Assembly: GCA_947643415.1 (NCBI GenBank) | Contig: CANRWA010000035.1 | Location: forward strand, 1-39,296 | Length of the DNA: 39,296 nucleotides | Direction: 5' to 3' | DNA from: an uncultured Clostridia bacterium | GTDB taxonomy: Bacteria; Bacillota; Clostridia; Lachnospirales; Lachnospiraceae | Shown: positions 29,080 through 37,479 of the stretch, piece after piece | How positions within the stretch are numbered: position 1 is the first letter of the stretch | Layout: the number at the start of each line of letters is the position of its first letter | Position numbers and translations under genes: made by a program | The notes under the pieces: model-generated | Seen by the model: only the letters and a program-made list of their open reading frames with translations | Databases searched by the model: none | Told to the model about the DNA's origin: nothing

Positions 29080-29280
29080 AGAGACACAGGAGCAGGTTAT
29101 ACCTGCCCTAGTGTAATGATTTTATAATTAACCGGACTTTATTCGTAGAATGAATCTTTCGTATGCAAGGCGCATTTTCGCAGGCGTAGCGGTGGCTACG
29201 GCAAGAAGATGCAACGATGCAGACGAAGATTCAGGCAAGAATAAAGTCCGGTTAATTCAAATCATTACACTGGTGTCTCT
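29080..29280. repeat. 200-bp nested hairpin element (MITE-like)
   Basis: Outer arms AGAGACAC (29080-29087) and GTGTCTCT (29273-29280) enclose near-perfect 33-35-base arms (29110-29144 with 29239-29271, core ATTAACCGGACTTTATTC). Inside, GAATCTTTCGT pairs with ACGAAGATTC, GCATTTTC with GAAGATGC, and the tip is CGTAGC-GGTG-GCTACG. An extra small hairpin (29092-29106) sits in the left arm. The right edge touches the stop codon of the convergent SprA-like gene, so it may also terminate both transcripts. No reading frame is evident inside it. Confidence 0.8.
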
Positions 29281-29840
29281 TATGCACTAAGATCGAAATT
29301 TGCCCCTGATGCCATCAGGTAATCCAGATCAGCCTGTTTTTTGGCATAAGGATTCATACTTTCACTGCCGCCCACGTTGCGGGTGGTGCGCATGGTCGTA
29401 CTGGTCTGTCCGCCAGATACATATACTCTGCCGCATTCCGGGCATACTGATGTTTTGAGTGTGACGGATACAGACAGAAGTTCTTTATTCTCTTTATTTC
29501 CCTCAGCAACGGCATTTGCTACATGTTCGCGCTCATGTCCCATAACGGCTGCCGCTGAATTGCCTGGGTCAATGTGGCCGGGTGTCTTAAAAGAAACATC
29601 ATTTTCATTAGAACCATCTACATATTTGCGGTTCTTACATGTCTGGCATTCACTTTTATTGACACGCCCGGACTTTTCCGCATCTTTTGCGCCATCTACC
29701 GCTGCCTGTGCTGCCCCGTCGGATCCGCGGCTGACTCCGCGTGTGGCGTGTACACCTGTTATGGCAGTCGGATCATATGCCGGGTAAATACCGCTGACCC
29801 CAGAATATCCAGATATAGCCGATATTGCTCCAATCCCCAT
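29280..29840 (-). CDS. SprA-like putative metalloprotease-related protein
   Basis: 186 residues. The motifs CQTCKNRKYVDGSNENDVSFKTPGHI and MGHEREHVANA match the SprA-related family, which carries an HExxH zinc-protease-type signature (here HEREH). A second Cys pair, VCPECGRVY, could bind metal. The N-terminus is Gly/Ser/Tyr-rich without a clear signal peptide. No function is established for the family; protease activity is inferred from HExxH only. GAGAGGGGGG lies before the ATG at 29840. It converges with the small gene pair across the hairpin element. Confidence 0.75.
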   Translation of the reverse strand: MGIGAISAISGYSGVSGIYPAYDPTAITGVHATRGVSRGSDGAAQAAVDGAKDAEKSGRVNKSECQTCKNRKYVDGSNENDVSFKTPGHIDPGNSAAAVMGHEREHVANAVAEGNKENKELLSVSVTLKTSVCPECGRVYVSGGQTSTTMRTTRNVGGSESMNPYAKKQADLDYLMASGANFDLSA

Positions 29841-29928
29841 ATCGACCCCCCTCTCACAATTTTATATTTAATAGTATAAATCTTTAGCCACGAAAAATCA
29901 AGAGATCATTTGGTGAAGTTTATATCAG

Positions 29929-30040
29929 GGTAATGCTTTTGCAACCAAAAGAAACAGGTTGTTTTTCGCTGGGCGTGATATATTGGGCGGCAGATAGTAC
30001 AAAACTGACGTTGAGTTAGGGTATGAAAAGTAATACTATT
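29929..30040 (+). repeat. Diverged single-arm copy of the giant inverted repeat
   Basis: From TAATGCTTTTGCAACC at about 29931 the sequence follows the outward-read left arm of 8446-9027 (inverse of 8580-8499), including AGAAACA, TTTTTCG, TGGG, GATAT, CAGA and AGTACAA in the same order and spacing, at roughly 70% identity by eye; a GAAAAGTAA match extends it to about 30035. It occupies most of the 266-bp gap between the SprA-like and WYL genes. No second arm is seen. Confidence 0.6.
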
Positions 30041-30074
30041 ACTGTCAAAAAATGCTAAAAGCTGTCTGATTTTC

Positions 30075-30103
30075 TTGCATTTATCAGGAATGATTGGTAT
30101 GCT
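30075..30103 (+). promoter_or_regulatory. Possible promoter of the WYL gene
   Basis: TTGCAT (30075-30080), 17-base spacer, TATGCT (30098-30103). If used, transcription starts near 30110, downstream of the ATG at 30107, and translation would have to begin at 30131 or 30164. Confidence 0.4.
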
Positions 30104-30106
30104 TAA

Positions 30107-31153
30107 ATGAGGAGGCGGAAGCCAAATTTTATGTTTCATCAGCTTTTTGCGGGGTATCTGGATATGGGGACAGGAAGAAATCAGAGATTGAGAATTTTAT
30201 ATATGCTAAAAATTCTGTTGAAAAAGACAGATGATAGTCATGGCATGACGATGCAGGAAATCATAGATGAATTGGATGCTTATGGGATTACAGTGGAAAG
30301 AAAGACAGTATATGCTGATCTTGAAGCATTACAACATTATGGTGTGGATGTCATTGGGGCAAGGCAGGATAATACATATTACTATCATGTGGGGGCGAGG
30401 GAGTTTGAGCTGGCTGAGTTGAAGCTGCTGGTGGATTCTGTCCAGTCTGCTAAATTTATAACAGAGAAGAAATCCAGACAATTGATAAAAAAGATTGAGG
30501 GGCTTGCGAGTGAATATGAAGGGCAGCAACTGCAGAGACAGGTCTATGTCACTGGAAGAATAAAGGCAAGCAATGAGTTTATTTATTATAATGTTGATAA
30601 GATTCATGAAGCGATTAGTCGCAATTCCAAGATACGGTTTCAATATTTTCAATGGAATATAAAAAAGCAGCAGGAGCTGCGGCATAATGGAAAATGGTAT
30701 TGTATCAGTCCATGGGCACTATCCTGGGATGATGAGAATTATTATCTTATTGGTTATGATCAAGAGGTAAAAGAGATAAGGCACTATAGAGTCGATAAGA
30801 TGCTGGAACTGGAAGTGATGAGAGAAAAACGGGAAGGAGGAGAAGATTTTTGTAAATTTGATATCACAGATTATACTAAGAAAATATTTGGTATGTTTGA
30901 TGGAGAGGAAGAGCTGGTTACACTACAGTTTGAAAACAATCTGGCAGGAGTAGTGATAGACCGCTTTGGCAGAGGAGTTACCTTTTTTTCAGTGGATGAA
31001 AATCATTTTGAGATAAAAGTTAAGGTAGCTGTCAGCAGACAATTTCTTGGATGGGTGATTGCCCTGGGAGATGGTGTGGAGGTGACAAGTCCGGAAAGTG
31101 TCATTGAGAGGATACGAAAGATAGGAGAAGAGATAGGGCAGAAATATAGTTAG
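30107..31153 (+). CDS. HTH and WYL-domain transcriptional regulator
   Basis: Up to 348 residues. An N-terminal helix-turn-helix (NQRLRILYMLKILLKKTDDSHGMTMQEIIDELDAYGITVERKTVYADLEALQHYG) is followed by a linker and a WYL domain (about 165-260; WYCISPWALSWDDENYYLIGYD) and a WCX-like C-terminal extension. WYL regulators bind nucleic acid or nucleotide ligands and several control CRISPR or other defence loci. The gene directly precedes the CRISPR-Cas locus, co-directional with cas9, but is separated by a bidirectional terminator. The start is uncertain (30107, 30131 or 30164); homologues begin close to NQRLRILY. Confidence 0.88.
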   Translation: MRRRKPNFMFHQLFAGYLDMGTGRNQRLRILYMLKILLKKTDDSHGMTMQEIIDELDAYGITVERKTVYADLEALQHYGVDVIGARQDNTYYYHVGAREFELAELKLLVDSVQSAKFITEKKSRQLIKKIEGLASEYEGQQLQRQVYVTGRIKASNEFIYYNVDKIHEAISRNSKIRFQYFQWNIKKQQELRHNGKWYCISPWALSWDDENYYLIGYDQEVKEIRHYRVDKMLELEVMREKREGGEDFCKFDITDYTKKIFGMFDGEEELVTLQFENNLAGVVIDRFGRGVTFFSVDENHFEIKVKVAVSRQFLGWVIALGDGVEVTSPESVIERIRKIGEEIGQKYS

Positions 31154-31211
31154 GAACGGCAGTTCGATACAGAAGTACATACTTTTGGACAAAGAGGGGT
31201 GTAATATAGGA

Positions 31212-31328
31212 TGAAAAGTTAAGGAAGTTGTACTCCGCTTCGGTCGTTGCTGAACATTCGCTGGATGTTCAGCAACTCTCACGGGCACGCTCGGATGATG
31301 CAAGCTTGCTTGCACATCCTCACTTTTC
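31212..31328. repeat. Three-way-junction-like palindromic cassette
   Basis: In this 370-bp gap, GAAAAGTTAAGG (31212-31223) can pair with CCTCACTTTTC (31318-31328) as an outer stem. Two internal hairpins follow: a perfect 12-bp stem (31246-31257 with 31265-31276, loop of 7) and a 12-bp stem with one bulged A (31293-31305 with 31308-31319, loop TT). It lies between the WYL gene and the tracrRNA terminator. It is unlike a normal terminator and may be a small mobile palindrome or a structured RNA. Confidence 0.6.
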
Positions 31329-31340
31329 CTTCGCGGGAAT

Positions 31341-31368
31341 AAAAAAAGACTTAAAACTAAGCCTTTTT
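31341..31368. terminator. Bidirectional terminator of tracrRNA and the WYL gene
   Basis: An 11-bp stem (plus-strand AAAAAGACTTA with TAAGCCTTTTT) with a four-base loop has T runs on both exits: seven T on the minus strand, ending the tracrRNA, and TTTTT on the plus strand. Confidence 0.8.
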
Positions 31369-31438
31369 AATATTCTGCACCATGCAGAGTCATAGGACGA
31401 TACCGGATAAACCTTATTTGCACTCGTCTTGTTAATTC
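31341..31438 (-). ncRNA. tracrRNA of the type II-A system
   Basis: About 98-nt RNA transcribed away from cas9. The 5' end is an anti-repeat: AATTAACAAGAC (31436-31425) is fully complementary to GTCTTGTTAATT in the CRISPR repeat, then a bulge, then CAAAT pairing with the first five repeat bases GTTTG, the lower-stem/bulge/upper-stem plan of Cas9 guides. Next comes AAATAAGGTTTATCCG, closely like the nexus of the S. pyogenes tracrRNA, a 6-bp hairpin (TCTGCA-TGG-TGCAGA, 31388-31374) and a terminator stem with seven T. A promoter is placed correctly at 31445-31474. Location upstream of and divergent from cas9 matches the S. pyogenes arrangement. Confidence 0.93.
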
Positions 31439-31444
31439 CTTTAT

Positions 31445-31474
31445 ATAATATCACCAAACAAAGGGATATGTCAA
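31445..31474 (-). promoter_or_regulatory. tracrRNA promoter
   Basis: On the minus strand TTGACA (31474-31469), 18-base spacer, TATTAT (31450-31445); the expected start near 31438 coincides with the first anti-repeat bases. On the plus strand the same AT stretch contains TATAAT (31444-31449), a possible cas9 -10 element with only a poorly spaced TTGCAC (31418-31423), so the two promoters may overlap. Confidence 0.8.
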
Positions 31475-31523
31475 TAGAAAACTTAAAAATAAAATGCTGT
31501 TTATGCGGCAGAATGGAGGAAAC

Positions 31524-34500
31524 ATGAAAGATTATTATTTAGGACTGGATATGGGTACATCATCGGTAGGCTGGGCAGTGACGGATGAGAATTATCGGCT
31601 GCTCCGTGCAAAGGGAAAGGATCTCTGGGGGATCAGGGAATTTGAAGAGGCATCTACAGCAGTTGAGCGGCGGACACACCGGATCAGCCGACGGAGACGC
31701 CAGCGGTCTGTTGTCCGCATCGGGCTTTTAAAGGAGTATTTTCACAATGAGATTGTAAAAAAAGACCCGCTGTTTTTTCAACGGCTGGATAATAGTAAAT
31801 ATCATCTGGAGGATAAGGATGAACGGGTGAGAAATAAAAACGGAATCTTCAATGACCCAGATTATCAGGATATCAATTATTATAAGCAATTTCCTACTAT
31901 ATTTCATTTGAGAAAGGAGCTGATTGAACAGACAGAGCCTCATGATGTCAGACTGGTTTATCTGGCGCTGCTTAACATGTTCAAACACAGGGGGCATTTT
32001 CTGAATACGAGTTTGTCGGAAGAAGGCAATGGAAGAAAAATGAGTGAAGTGTACCGTATTTTCTGCCACATGCTGGCTGATGAGACAGAGGTAAGTTTTC
32101 CGGAAGATGTACTTACAGATAAGATGGAAGAGATCCTTGGCAATAAGGATTATTCAAGAACACGCAAAGCAGAGGAATTGGCAGAATTATTGGGTGTAGA
32201 AAAAAAGGACAAACAGAAAACTGCCTTTGTCAAAGCAATCTGCGGATTGAAAGTAAGGGGGGAACTGCTATTTAAGGGGCTTGTGCTGGAGGAAGATAAG
32301 AAGATTGAGATTTGTTTTTCTGAATTTGCCTATGAAGAAAAAATACCAGAACTTATGGAGGAACTGGGAGAAAGTTATTATGGCATCATTGAACTTATGA
32401 AGGAGATGTATGATATAGGGATGTTGGCAGGGATCATGAAAGGCTATACATATCTATCAGAAGCGAGAGTGGAAGAATATAGTAAACATGCCAGCGACCT
32501 GGATATCCTGAAAAGGGTGATGAAGAAATATAAGTCAAAAGAAGAATATAATTCCCTGTTTCGATCAGAGGAAAAGGGATCATACTCTGCCTATGTAAAT
32601 TCATTCAATTCTGGCAGGAGAAGGAGACGAAATATGGATGGGCGGAAACAGGAGGATTTTTATAAAACGTTGAAGGGACATTTAAAAGATATGCCAGAGG
32701 ATGATGAAGAGGTGAGTTATATTCTGGATGAGATTGCAAAGGAGACATTTCTTCCCAAACAACTGACTGCATCAAATGGTGTGATACCAAATCAGGTTCA
32801 TGCTAGAGAGATGAAGAAAATTCTGGAGAATGCGGAAGGGTATCTGGCATTTTTAAAGGAAAGGGATGAGTCGGGACTGACTGTCTCTGAAAGAATACAG
32901 CGTTTGTTCTCATTTCAGATTCCTTATTATGTCGGTCCCACAAGTGAAGATAGTAAAACGGGCTGGGTTGTCAGAAAAGAACCGGGACAGATTCTTCCAT
33001 GGAATATGGAACAGAAAGTGGATATGAAAAGGACTTCGGAAGAATTTATATCCCGCATGGTCAGGAAATGTTCCTATATAAATGATGAGAGGGTTTTGCC
33101 AAAGGCATCCTTGCTCTATGAAAGTTTCTGTGTATTAAATGAGATCAACAATATACGCATCAATGGAGAGAGAATTGACGTATCGCTTAAACAGAATATT
33201 TATAATGAATTATTTAAGAGAGGGAAAAGAGTTACCAGAAAACAGCTTGTAAGCTTCCTGCGGGCCCAGGGCATAATAGAGGATGAGTCCCAGGTAAGTG
33301 GTATTGATATTTCCATTCATAATTCTCTCTCCACTTATGGAAAGTTCAGGGCAATCTTCGAGGAAAAGATGGACGAGGATGAATGCCAGCGTATGGTGGA
33401 AAAAATTGTGTTCTGGTGTACTGTCTATGGGGATTCAAAGAAATATCTAAGGGAGCAGATGGAGGAGAAATATGGAGACAGGCTAACTGCGGCTCAGATT
33501 AAGAGAATTCTGGGATTTAAGTTTAAGGACTGGGGGAATCTCTCCAGAGAGTTCCTGGAACTGCCAGGGTGTAATAAGTCAACAGGAGAGGTTTGCTCTC
33601 TGATCCGTTCTCTTTGGGAGACAAATCAGAATCTTATGGAGCTGATCAATGCTCCAGAATATACTTATAAAGAAGAGCTGGAACATAGGCAGAATACAGC
33701 ATTAAAAACATTGTCAGAGTTTAAGGCTGAGGATCTTGAGGAATATTACTTTTCTGCCCCGGTTAAGAGGATGATATGGCAGACACTGAAAGTCATAAGA
33801 GAATTGGAAAAGGTTCTCGGTGCACCTCCAAAGCGGGTATTTGTAGAGATGACAAGAAGCCCACAGGAAAAAAGAGTGCGGACAGTTTCACGCAGACAGA
33901 AATTCCTTGATCTTTACAAGAACATAAAGAAGGAACAGCGTGACTGGAAAGGAGAGATAGAAAAGGCAGATGAGGATGGAAGATTAAAGAGCAAGAAGAT
34001 GTATCTTTATTTCACCCAGAAAGGGCGCTGTATGTATACAAGGGAACCGATTGATATCGAACAGCTTTTTAATAACAACTTATATGATATTGACCATATT
34101 TATCCAAGACATTTTGTCAAAGATGATAATTTAGACAATAATCTTGTGCTGGTAAAAAAATCAGTGAATGCCCACAAGAGCGATACTTATCCACTGGAAG
34201 ATACGATTTATACGAAACAAAAGGACGTGTGGAAGGAGCTTCTTAGGCTTAAGCTGATTACCGAAGAAAAATATAAACGGCTGACTGGCAGAAACCCTTT
34301 TACAGACGAGCAGAAAGCAGGATTTATCGCAAGGCAGTTAGTTGAGACAAGCCAGGGAACGAAAGGTGTGGCCGATATACTAAAACAGGTATTGCCAGAT
34401 TCAAAAATTGTGTATTCAAAGGCATCTAATGTATCAGAATTCAGGCGCCAGCGGGAGATTTATAAGAGCCGGAGCGTGAATGAATTCCATCATGCACAGG

Positions 34501-35579
34501 ATGCTTACCTGAACATCGTAGTGGGTAATGTATATGATACAAAATTTACACAGAATCCACTTCATTTCATACAGAAAGAATATGCGGGGGATACAGCGAG
34601 ATATAATTATAATCTGAGCAAAATGTTTGACAGGGATGTTGTCCGGGGTGGTCAGACTGCCTGGATCGCCCAGAAGGAAGGGGGAACACCTGGTACAATT
34701 GCCACGGTGAAGGAAATGATAAGCCGGAATACGCCAATGATGACCAGACTAAATTTTGAGAGTCATGGAGGAATTGCGAATGAAACGTTATATGGTGCAA
34801 AGAAGGCATCAGCGTCCAAAGACAAATATATTCCATTTAAAGCATTCGATGAGAAAATGCAGGATGTTACAAAATATGGTGGATTCTCCAGTGTTGCCAC
34901 AGCATATTTTTTCCTCGTTCAGCATGAGATCGAAGGAAAAAAAGTGCGGACATTGGAGACGGTGCCCGTCTATATGAAACAAAAGATAGAAGCTGATTCA
35001 GAGGGTTTGTTACAATATTGTACCAATAATCTTGGTTTGGTTAATCCGGATATCCGAATGAAAAAGATTAAGATGCAGTCACTGATAAAAAAAGATGGAT
35101 TTTTTGTATATATATCTGGAAAAACAAACGATCGGGTTGCTTTATGGAATGCAGTAAATTTATGTCTACATCAAGAGTGGATTCAGTATATAAAAAAATT
35201 GGATAAATATGCTGAATTTTCCCAATTGGATAATGAACTTTCAAAAGAAAAAAATGAAGAACTGTATCAGATACTATTGGAAAAACACCAGAAAGGAATT
35301 TATGCCAAGCGTCCAAATCCAGTAGGTGATAAGCTTTCAAAAGGTTATGTTCTTTTTGAAGAATTGGAATTAGCTAAGCAGTGTGATGTTCTGGTTCAGA
35401 TAGTTAAGTTGTCATCTGTTGGTGCTGCTGCCTATGGTAATGTGAAATTAATTGGTGAATCGCCGACATGTGGGAAAATGACATTTTCAAAGAATATTAG
35501 TGATTTTGATGAACTAATTCTAATCAACCAATCGGTAACAGGATTATTTGAAAGTCATATTGACTTATTGAGAGTATGA
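31524..35579 (+). CDS. cas9: CRISPR-associated endonuclease Cas9 (type II-A)
   Basis: 1351-residue RNA-guided DNA endonuclease, the large form typical of II-A. RuvC-I is YYLGLDMGTSSVGWAV with Asp9. The Arg-rich bridge helix spans about 49-66 (ERRTHRISRRRRQRS). RuvC-II is RVFVEMTRS with Glu775. The HNH domain is DIDHIYPRHF with Asp855 and His858, followed by NLVLVKKSVNAHKSD. RuvC-III is EFHHAQDAYLNIVVGNVY with His990 and Asp993. All catalytic residues are intact. The PAM-interacting region fills the last 200 residues, and from about 34980 the DNA becomes AT-rich. Start at 31524 is chosen for GGAGG; an upstream in-frame ATG (31494) would add ten residues. It overlaps cas1 by four bases. Confidence 0.98.
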   Translation: MKDYYLGLDMGTSSVGWAVTDENYRLLRAKGKDLWGIREFEEASTAVERRTHRISRRRRQRSVVRIGLLKEYFHNEIVKKDPLFFQRLDNSKYHLEDKDERVRNKNGIFNDPDYQDINYYKQFPTIFHLRKELIEQTEPHDVRLVYLALLNMFKHRGHFLNTSLSEEGNGRKMSEVYRIFCHMLADETEVSFPEDVLTDKMEEILGNKDYSRTRKAEELAELLGVEKKDKQKTAFVKAICGLKVRGELLFKGLVLEEDKKIEICFSEFAYEEKIPELMEELGESYYGIIELMKEMYDIGMLAGIMKGYTYLSEARVEEYSKHASDLDILKRVMKKYKSKEEYNSLFRSEEKGSYSAYVNSFNSGRRRRRNMDGRKQEDFYKTLKGHLKDMPEDDEEVSYILDEIAKETFLPKQLTASNGVIPNQVHAREMKKILENAEGYLAFLKERDESGLTVSERIQRLFSFQIPYYVGPTSEDSKTGWVVRKEPGQILPWNMEQKVDMKRTSEEFISRMVRKCSYINDERVLPKASLLYESFCVLNEINNIRINGERIDVSLKQNIYNELFKRGKRVTRKQLVSFLRAQGIIEDESQVSGIDISIHNSLSTYGKFRAIFEEKMDEDECQRMVEKIVFWCTVYGDSKKYLREQMEEKYGDRLTAAQIKRILGFKFKDWGNLSREFLELPGCNKSTGEVCSLIRSLWETNQNLMELINAPEYTYKEELEHRQNTALKTLSEFKAEDLEEYYFSAPVKRMIWQTLKVIRELEKVLGAPPKRVFVEMTRSPQEKRVRTVSRRQKFLDLYKNIKKEQRDWKGEIEKADEDGRLKSKKMYLYFTQKGRCMYTREPIDIEQLFNNNLYDIDHIYPRHFVKDDNLDNNLVLVKKSVNAHKSDTYPLEDTIYTKQKDVWKELLRLKLITEEKYKRLTGRNPFTDEQKAGFIARQLVETSQGTKGVADILKQVLPDSKIVYSKASNVSEFRRQREIYKSRSVNEFHHAQDAYLNIVVGNVYDTKFTQNPLHFIQKEYAGDTARYNYNLSKMFDRDVVRGGQTAWIAQKEGGTPGTIATVKEMISRNTPMMTRLNFESHGGIANETLYGAKKASASKDKYIPFKAFDEKMQDVTKYGGFSSVATAYFFLVQHEIEGKKVRTLETVPVYMKQKIEADSEGLLQYCTNNLGLVNPDIRMKKIKMQSLIKKDGFFVYISGKTNDRVALWNAVNLCLHQEWIQYIKKLDKYAEFSQLDNELSKEKNEELYQILLEKHQKGIYAKRPNPVGDKLSKGYVLFEELELAKQCDVLVQIVKLSSVGAAAYGNVKLIGESPTCGKMTFSKNISDFDELILINQSVTGLFESHIDLLRV

Positions 35580-36448
35580 GCTGGCGAACAGTAGTAGTCG
35601 CCAGCAGTGCGAAACTGGATTACCAAATGGGCTTTATGGTGATACGGAAACAGGATGTTGTGAAGGTACATATTAGTGAAATTGCAGTTGTGCTTATCGA
35701 GACAACGGCTGTTTCTATAACGGCGGCACTGTTGAGTGAACTTACAAAAAAGAAAGTAAAAGTGATATTCTGTGATGAAAAGAGGAATCCATCTTCTGAA
35801 CTGGTTTCATATTATGGATGCCATGATACCAGTATGAAGATTCGCAAACAGATGGAATGGACAGCAGAGCTTAAGGCAGCAGTATGGACAGAGATCGTCA
35901 GTGAGAAGATCCGAAAGCAGGCAGAGCATTTAACAGACTGTGAACGGGAGGAAGCGGAACTGTTGTACCAGTACATCAGTGAAATTCATTTTGGAGATGA
36001 GACAAATCGGGAGGGGCATGCCGCAAAGGTCTATTTTAATGCTTTGTTTGGCATGGATTTTTCCAGAAGTGCAGAAAATAGTATAAACGCAGCTTTGAAT
36101 TATGGTTATGGGATTATTCTGTCTGCTTTCAACAGAGAGATTGTGGCGAATGGGTACATTACACAGATCGGATTATTTCATGATAATATGTTTAACCAGT
36201 TCAATCTTGGTTCTGATCTGATGGAGCCCTTTCGTCCGCTGGTGGACCGGGTTGTAAAAGAAATAAGGCCCGTAAAATTTGAACATGAGGAAAAAATGCA
36301 GATGCTGCAGATATTGCAGCAGGAAGTGATCATAGCAGGGAGAAAGGAATATGTCAACAATGCTATCAAGATATATTGTCGAAGTATTTTTGATGCTCTT
36401 AATGATAATGATACATCGTTGATAAAATTTTACAGAAATGAGCTATAG
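35576..36448 (+). CDS. cas1: CRISPR-associated integrase Cas1 (type II)
   Basis: 290-residue metal-dependent integrase that, with Cas2, inserts new spacers at the leader end of the array. Family features are the N-terminal beta domain beginning [59 protein letters not shown], and the catalytic domain with the metal-binding Glu in [19 protein letters not shown], His in [28 protein letters not shown] and the Glu/Asp pair beside it. Starts inside the cas9 stop (ATGA) and is co-translated. Confidence 0.97.
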   Translation: MSWRTVVVASSAKLDYQMGFMVIRKQDVVKVHISEIAVVLIETTAVSITAALLSELTKKKVKVIFCDEKRNPSSELVSYYGCHDTSMKIRKQMEWTAELKAAVWTEIVSEKIRKQAEHLTDCEREEAELLYQYISEIHFGDETNREGHAAKVYFNALFGMDFSRSAENSINAALNYGYGIILSAFNREIVANGYITQIGLFHDNMFNQFNLGSDLMEPFRPLVDRVVKEIRPVKFEHEEKMQMLQILQQEVIIAGRKEYVNNAIKIYCRSIFDALNDNDTSLIKFYRNEL

Positions 36449-36452
36449 GTTT

Positions 36453-36758
36453 ATGAGAGTAGTTGTATTTTTTGATCTTCCAGTTACTACAGAAAAAAAT
36501 AAAAGAGATTATCGTATATTCAGAAAATTTCTGATTAAATCGGGATTTTTAATGATGCAGGAGTCCGTGTACTGTAAACTTACACAGAACAGTAACGTTG
36601 CAGATGGACTTGTAGATACAATCAGAAAAAATAAACCTCCAGAGGGTCTTGTACAGGTATTGCGAGTCACAGAAAAGCAGTATTCCAAGATGGAGTTTAT
36701 CGTAGGACAGAAAAATACAGGTGTCCTAGATACAGATGAAAGGCTGGTTATTATATGA
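36453..36758 (+). CDS. cas2: CRISPR-associated protein Cas2 (type II)
   Basis: 101-residue ferredoxin-like protein forming the core of the Cas1-Cas2 integration complex. It has [43 protein letters not shown], the usual Asp in FFDLP, and the EFIVG-like beta strand near the C-terminus. The ATG at 36453 fits the family N-terminus; an ATG at 36438 inside cas1 would add five residues. It overlaps csn2 by four bases. Confidence 0.96.
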   Translation: MRVVVFFDLPVTTEKNKRDYRIFRKFLIKSGFLMMQESVYCKLTQNSNVADGLVDTIRKNKPPEGLVQVLRVTEKQYSKMEFIVGQKNTGVLDTDERLVII

Positions 36759-37426
36759 AACTGGTACATTCAGGTTACGATCTGGCGATGGAATTAAAAG
36801 AGAATCAGATTAATGTATTATCAATTGAAAATAAAATGGCATATTCAGAAATCCTGCGGGATATGTGGAATCAGGTACAAGGGCAGGAGGGTAGTTTTAT
36901 TCTTTCGGACAAGGAAAAACAGTTAAAGATTTCAAAGGAAATGGAGTGTATCTTTAATCCGTTTTCTTTGGATTGTAACGACAGGAAGATTTTGAATAAA
37001 CTCCATCAAGAGATAAAAGATCAATTAGATTCTTTTCAATTGGAAGAGGCTATGACTTTGAATACTAATATCAATAAATTTTTAGATGGTTTATTGATGA
37101 AGGTTCCTTATGCATTAAAATATAATCCGGATTTTGATCTTGCTGGTTTATTAAAATTATATAATCTTGAAGTGGAGAGTAGTGGAAAAAAAGTACTGGA
37201 AAGAATTGTGGAATATCTCCGTGTTATGTCAAAAGTATGTGGGGTTTATAATTATTTTTTTATAGGCCTGAAACAGTATCTGTCAAAGGAAGAGTTGGAA
37301 AAGTTATATGAATTTATATTCTATGAAAAAATAAATTTGATTCTTGTTGAGGCTGTTCAGCCCCCATTACTTTCTGTAGAAAAGTGCTGGATTATTGACA
37401 AGGATTTGTGTATAATAGAACTATAG
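36755..37426 (+). CDS. csn2: CRISPR-associated protein Csn2 (type II-A)
   Basis: 223-residue ring-forming, DNA-end-binding adaptation protein that defines subtype II-A. Features are an N-terminal strand region [38 protein letters not shown], a middle helical part, and the C-terminal [37 protein letters not shown] block characteristic of the family. Length matches the short Csn2 group. Its DNA is noticeably AT-rich (about 32% GC in the sampled segment). ATGA overlap with cas2. A TATAAT (37411-37416) at its 3' end may be the -10 of the array transcript. Confidence 0.95.
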   Translation: MKLVHSGYDLAMELKENQINVLSIENKMAYSEILRDMWNQVQGQEGSFILSDKEKQLKISKEMECIFNPFSLDCNDRKILNKLHQEIKDQLDSFQLEEAMTLNTNINKFLDGLLMKVPYALKYNPDFDLAGLLKLYNLEVESSGKKVLERIVEYLRVMSKVCGVYNYFFIGLKQYLSKEELEKLYEFIFYEKINLILVEAVQPPLLSVEKCWIIDKDLCIIEL

Positions 37427-37479
37427 AAATTAACAGCGCTTTCGTAAAGTGAATGGCTCGGTGAGAATCGGAATTTGAG
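37427..37479 (+). promoter_or_regulatory. CRISPR leader with leader-anchoring sequence
   Basis: The 53-bp gap between csn2 and the first repeat ends in ATTTGAG (37473-37479), a motif known at the leader-repeat junction of type II-A arrays where Cas1-Cas2 integrates. It marks 37480 as the newest, leader-proximal repeat and plus-strand transcription. A TATAAT within the csn2 3' end (37411-37416, TGGATT 17 bases upstream) is a weak candidate promoter. Confidence 0.75.
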
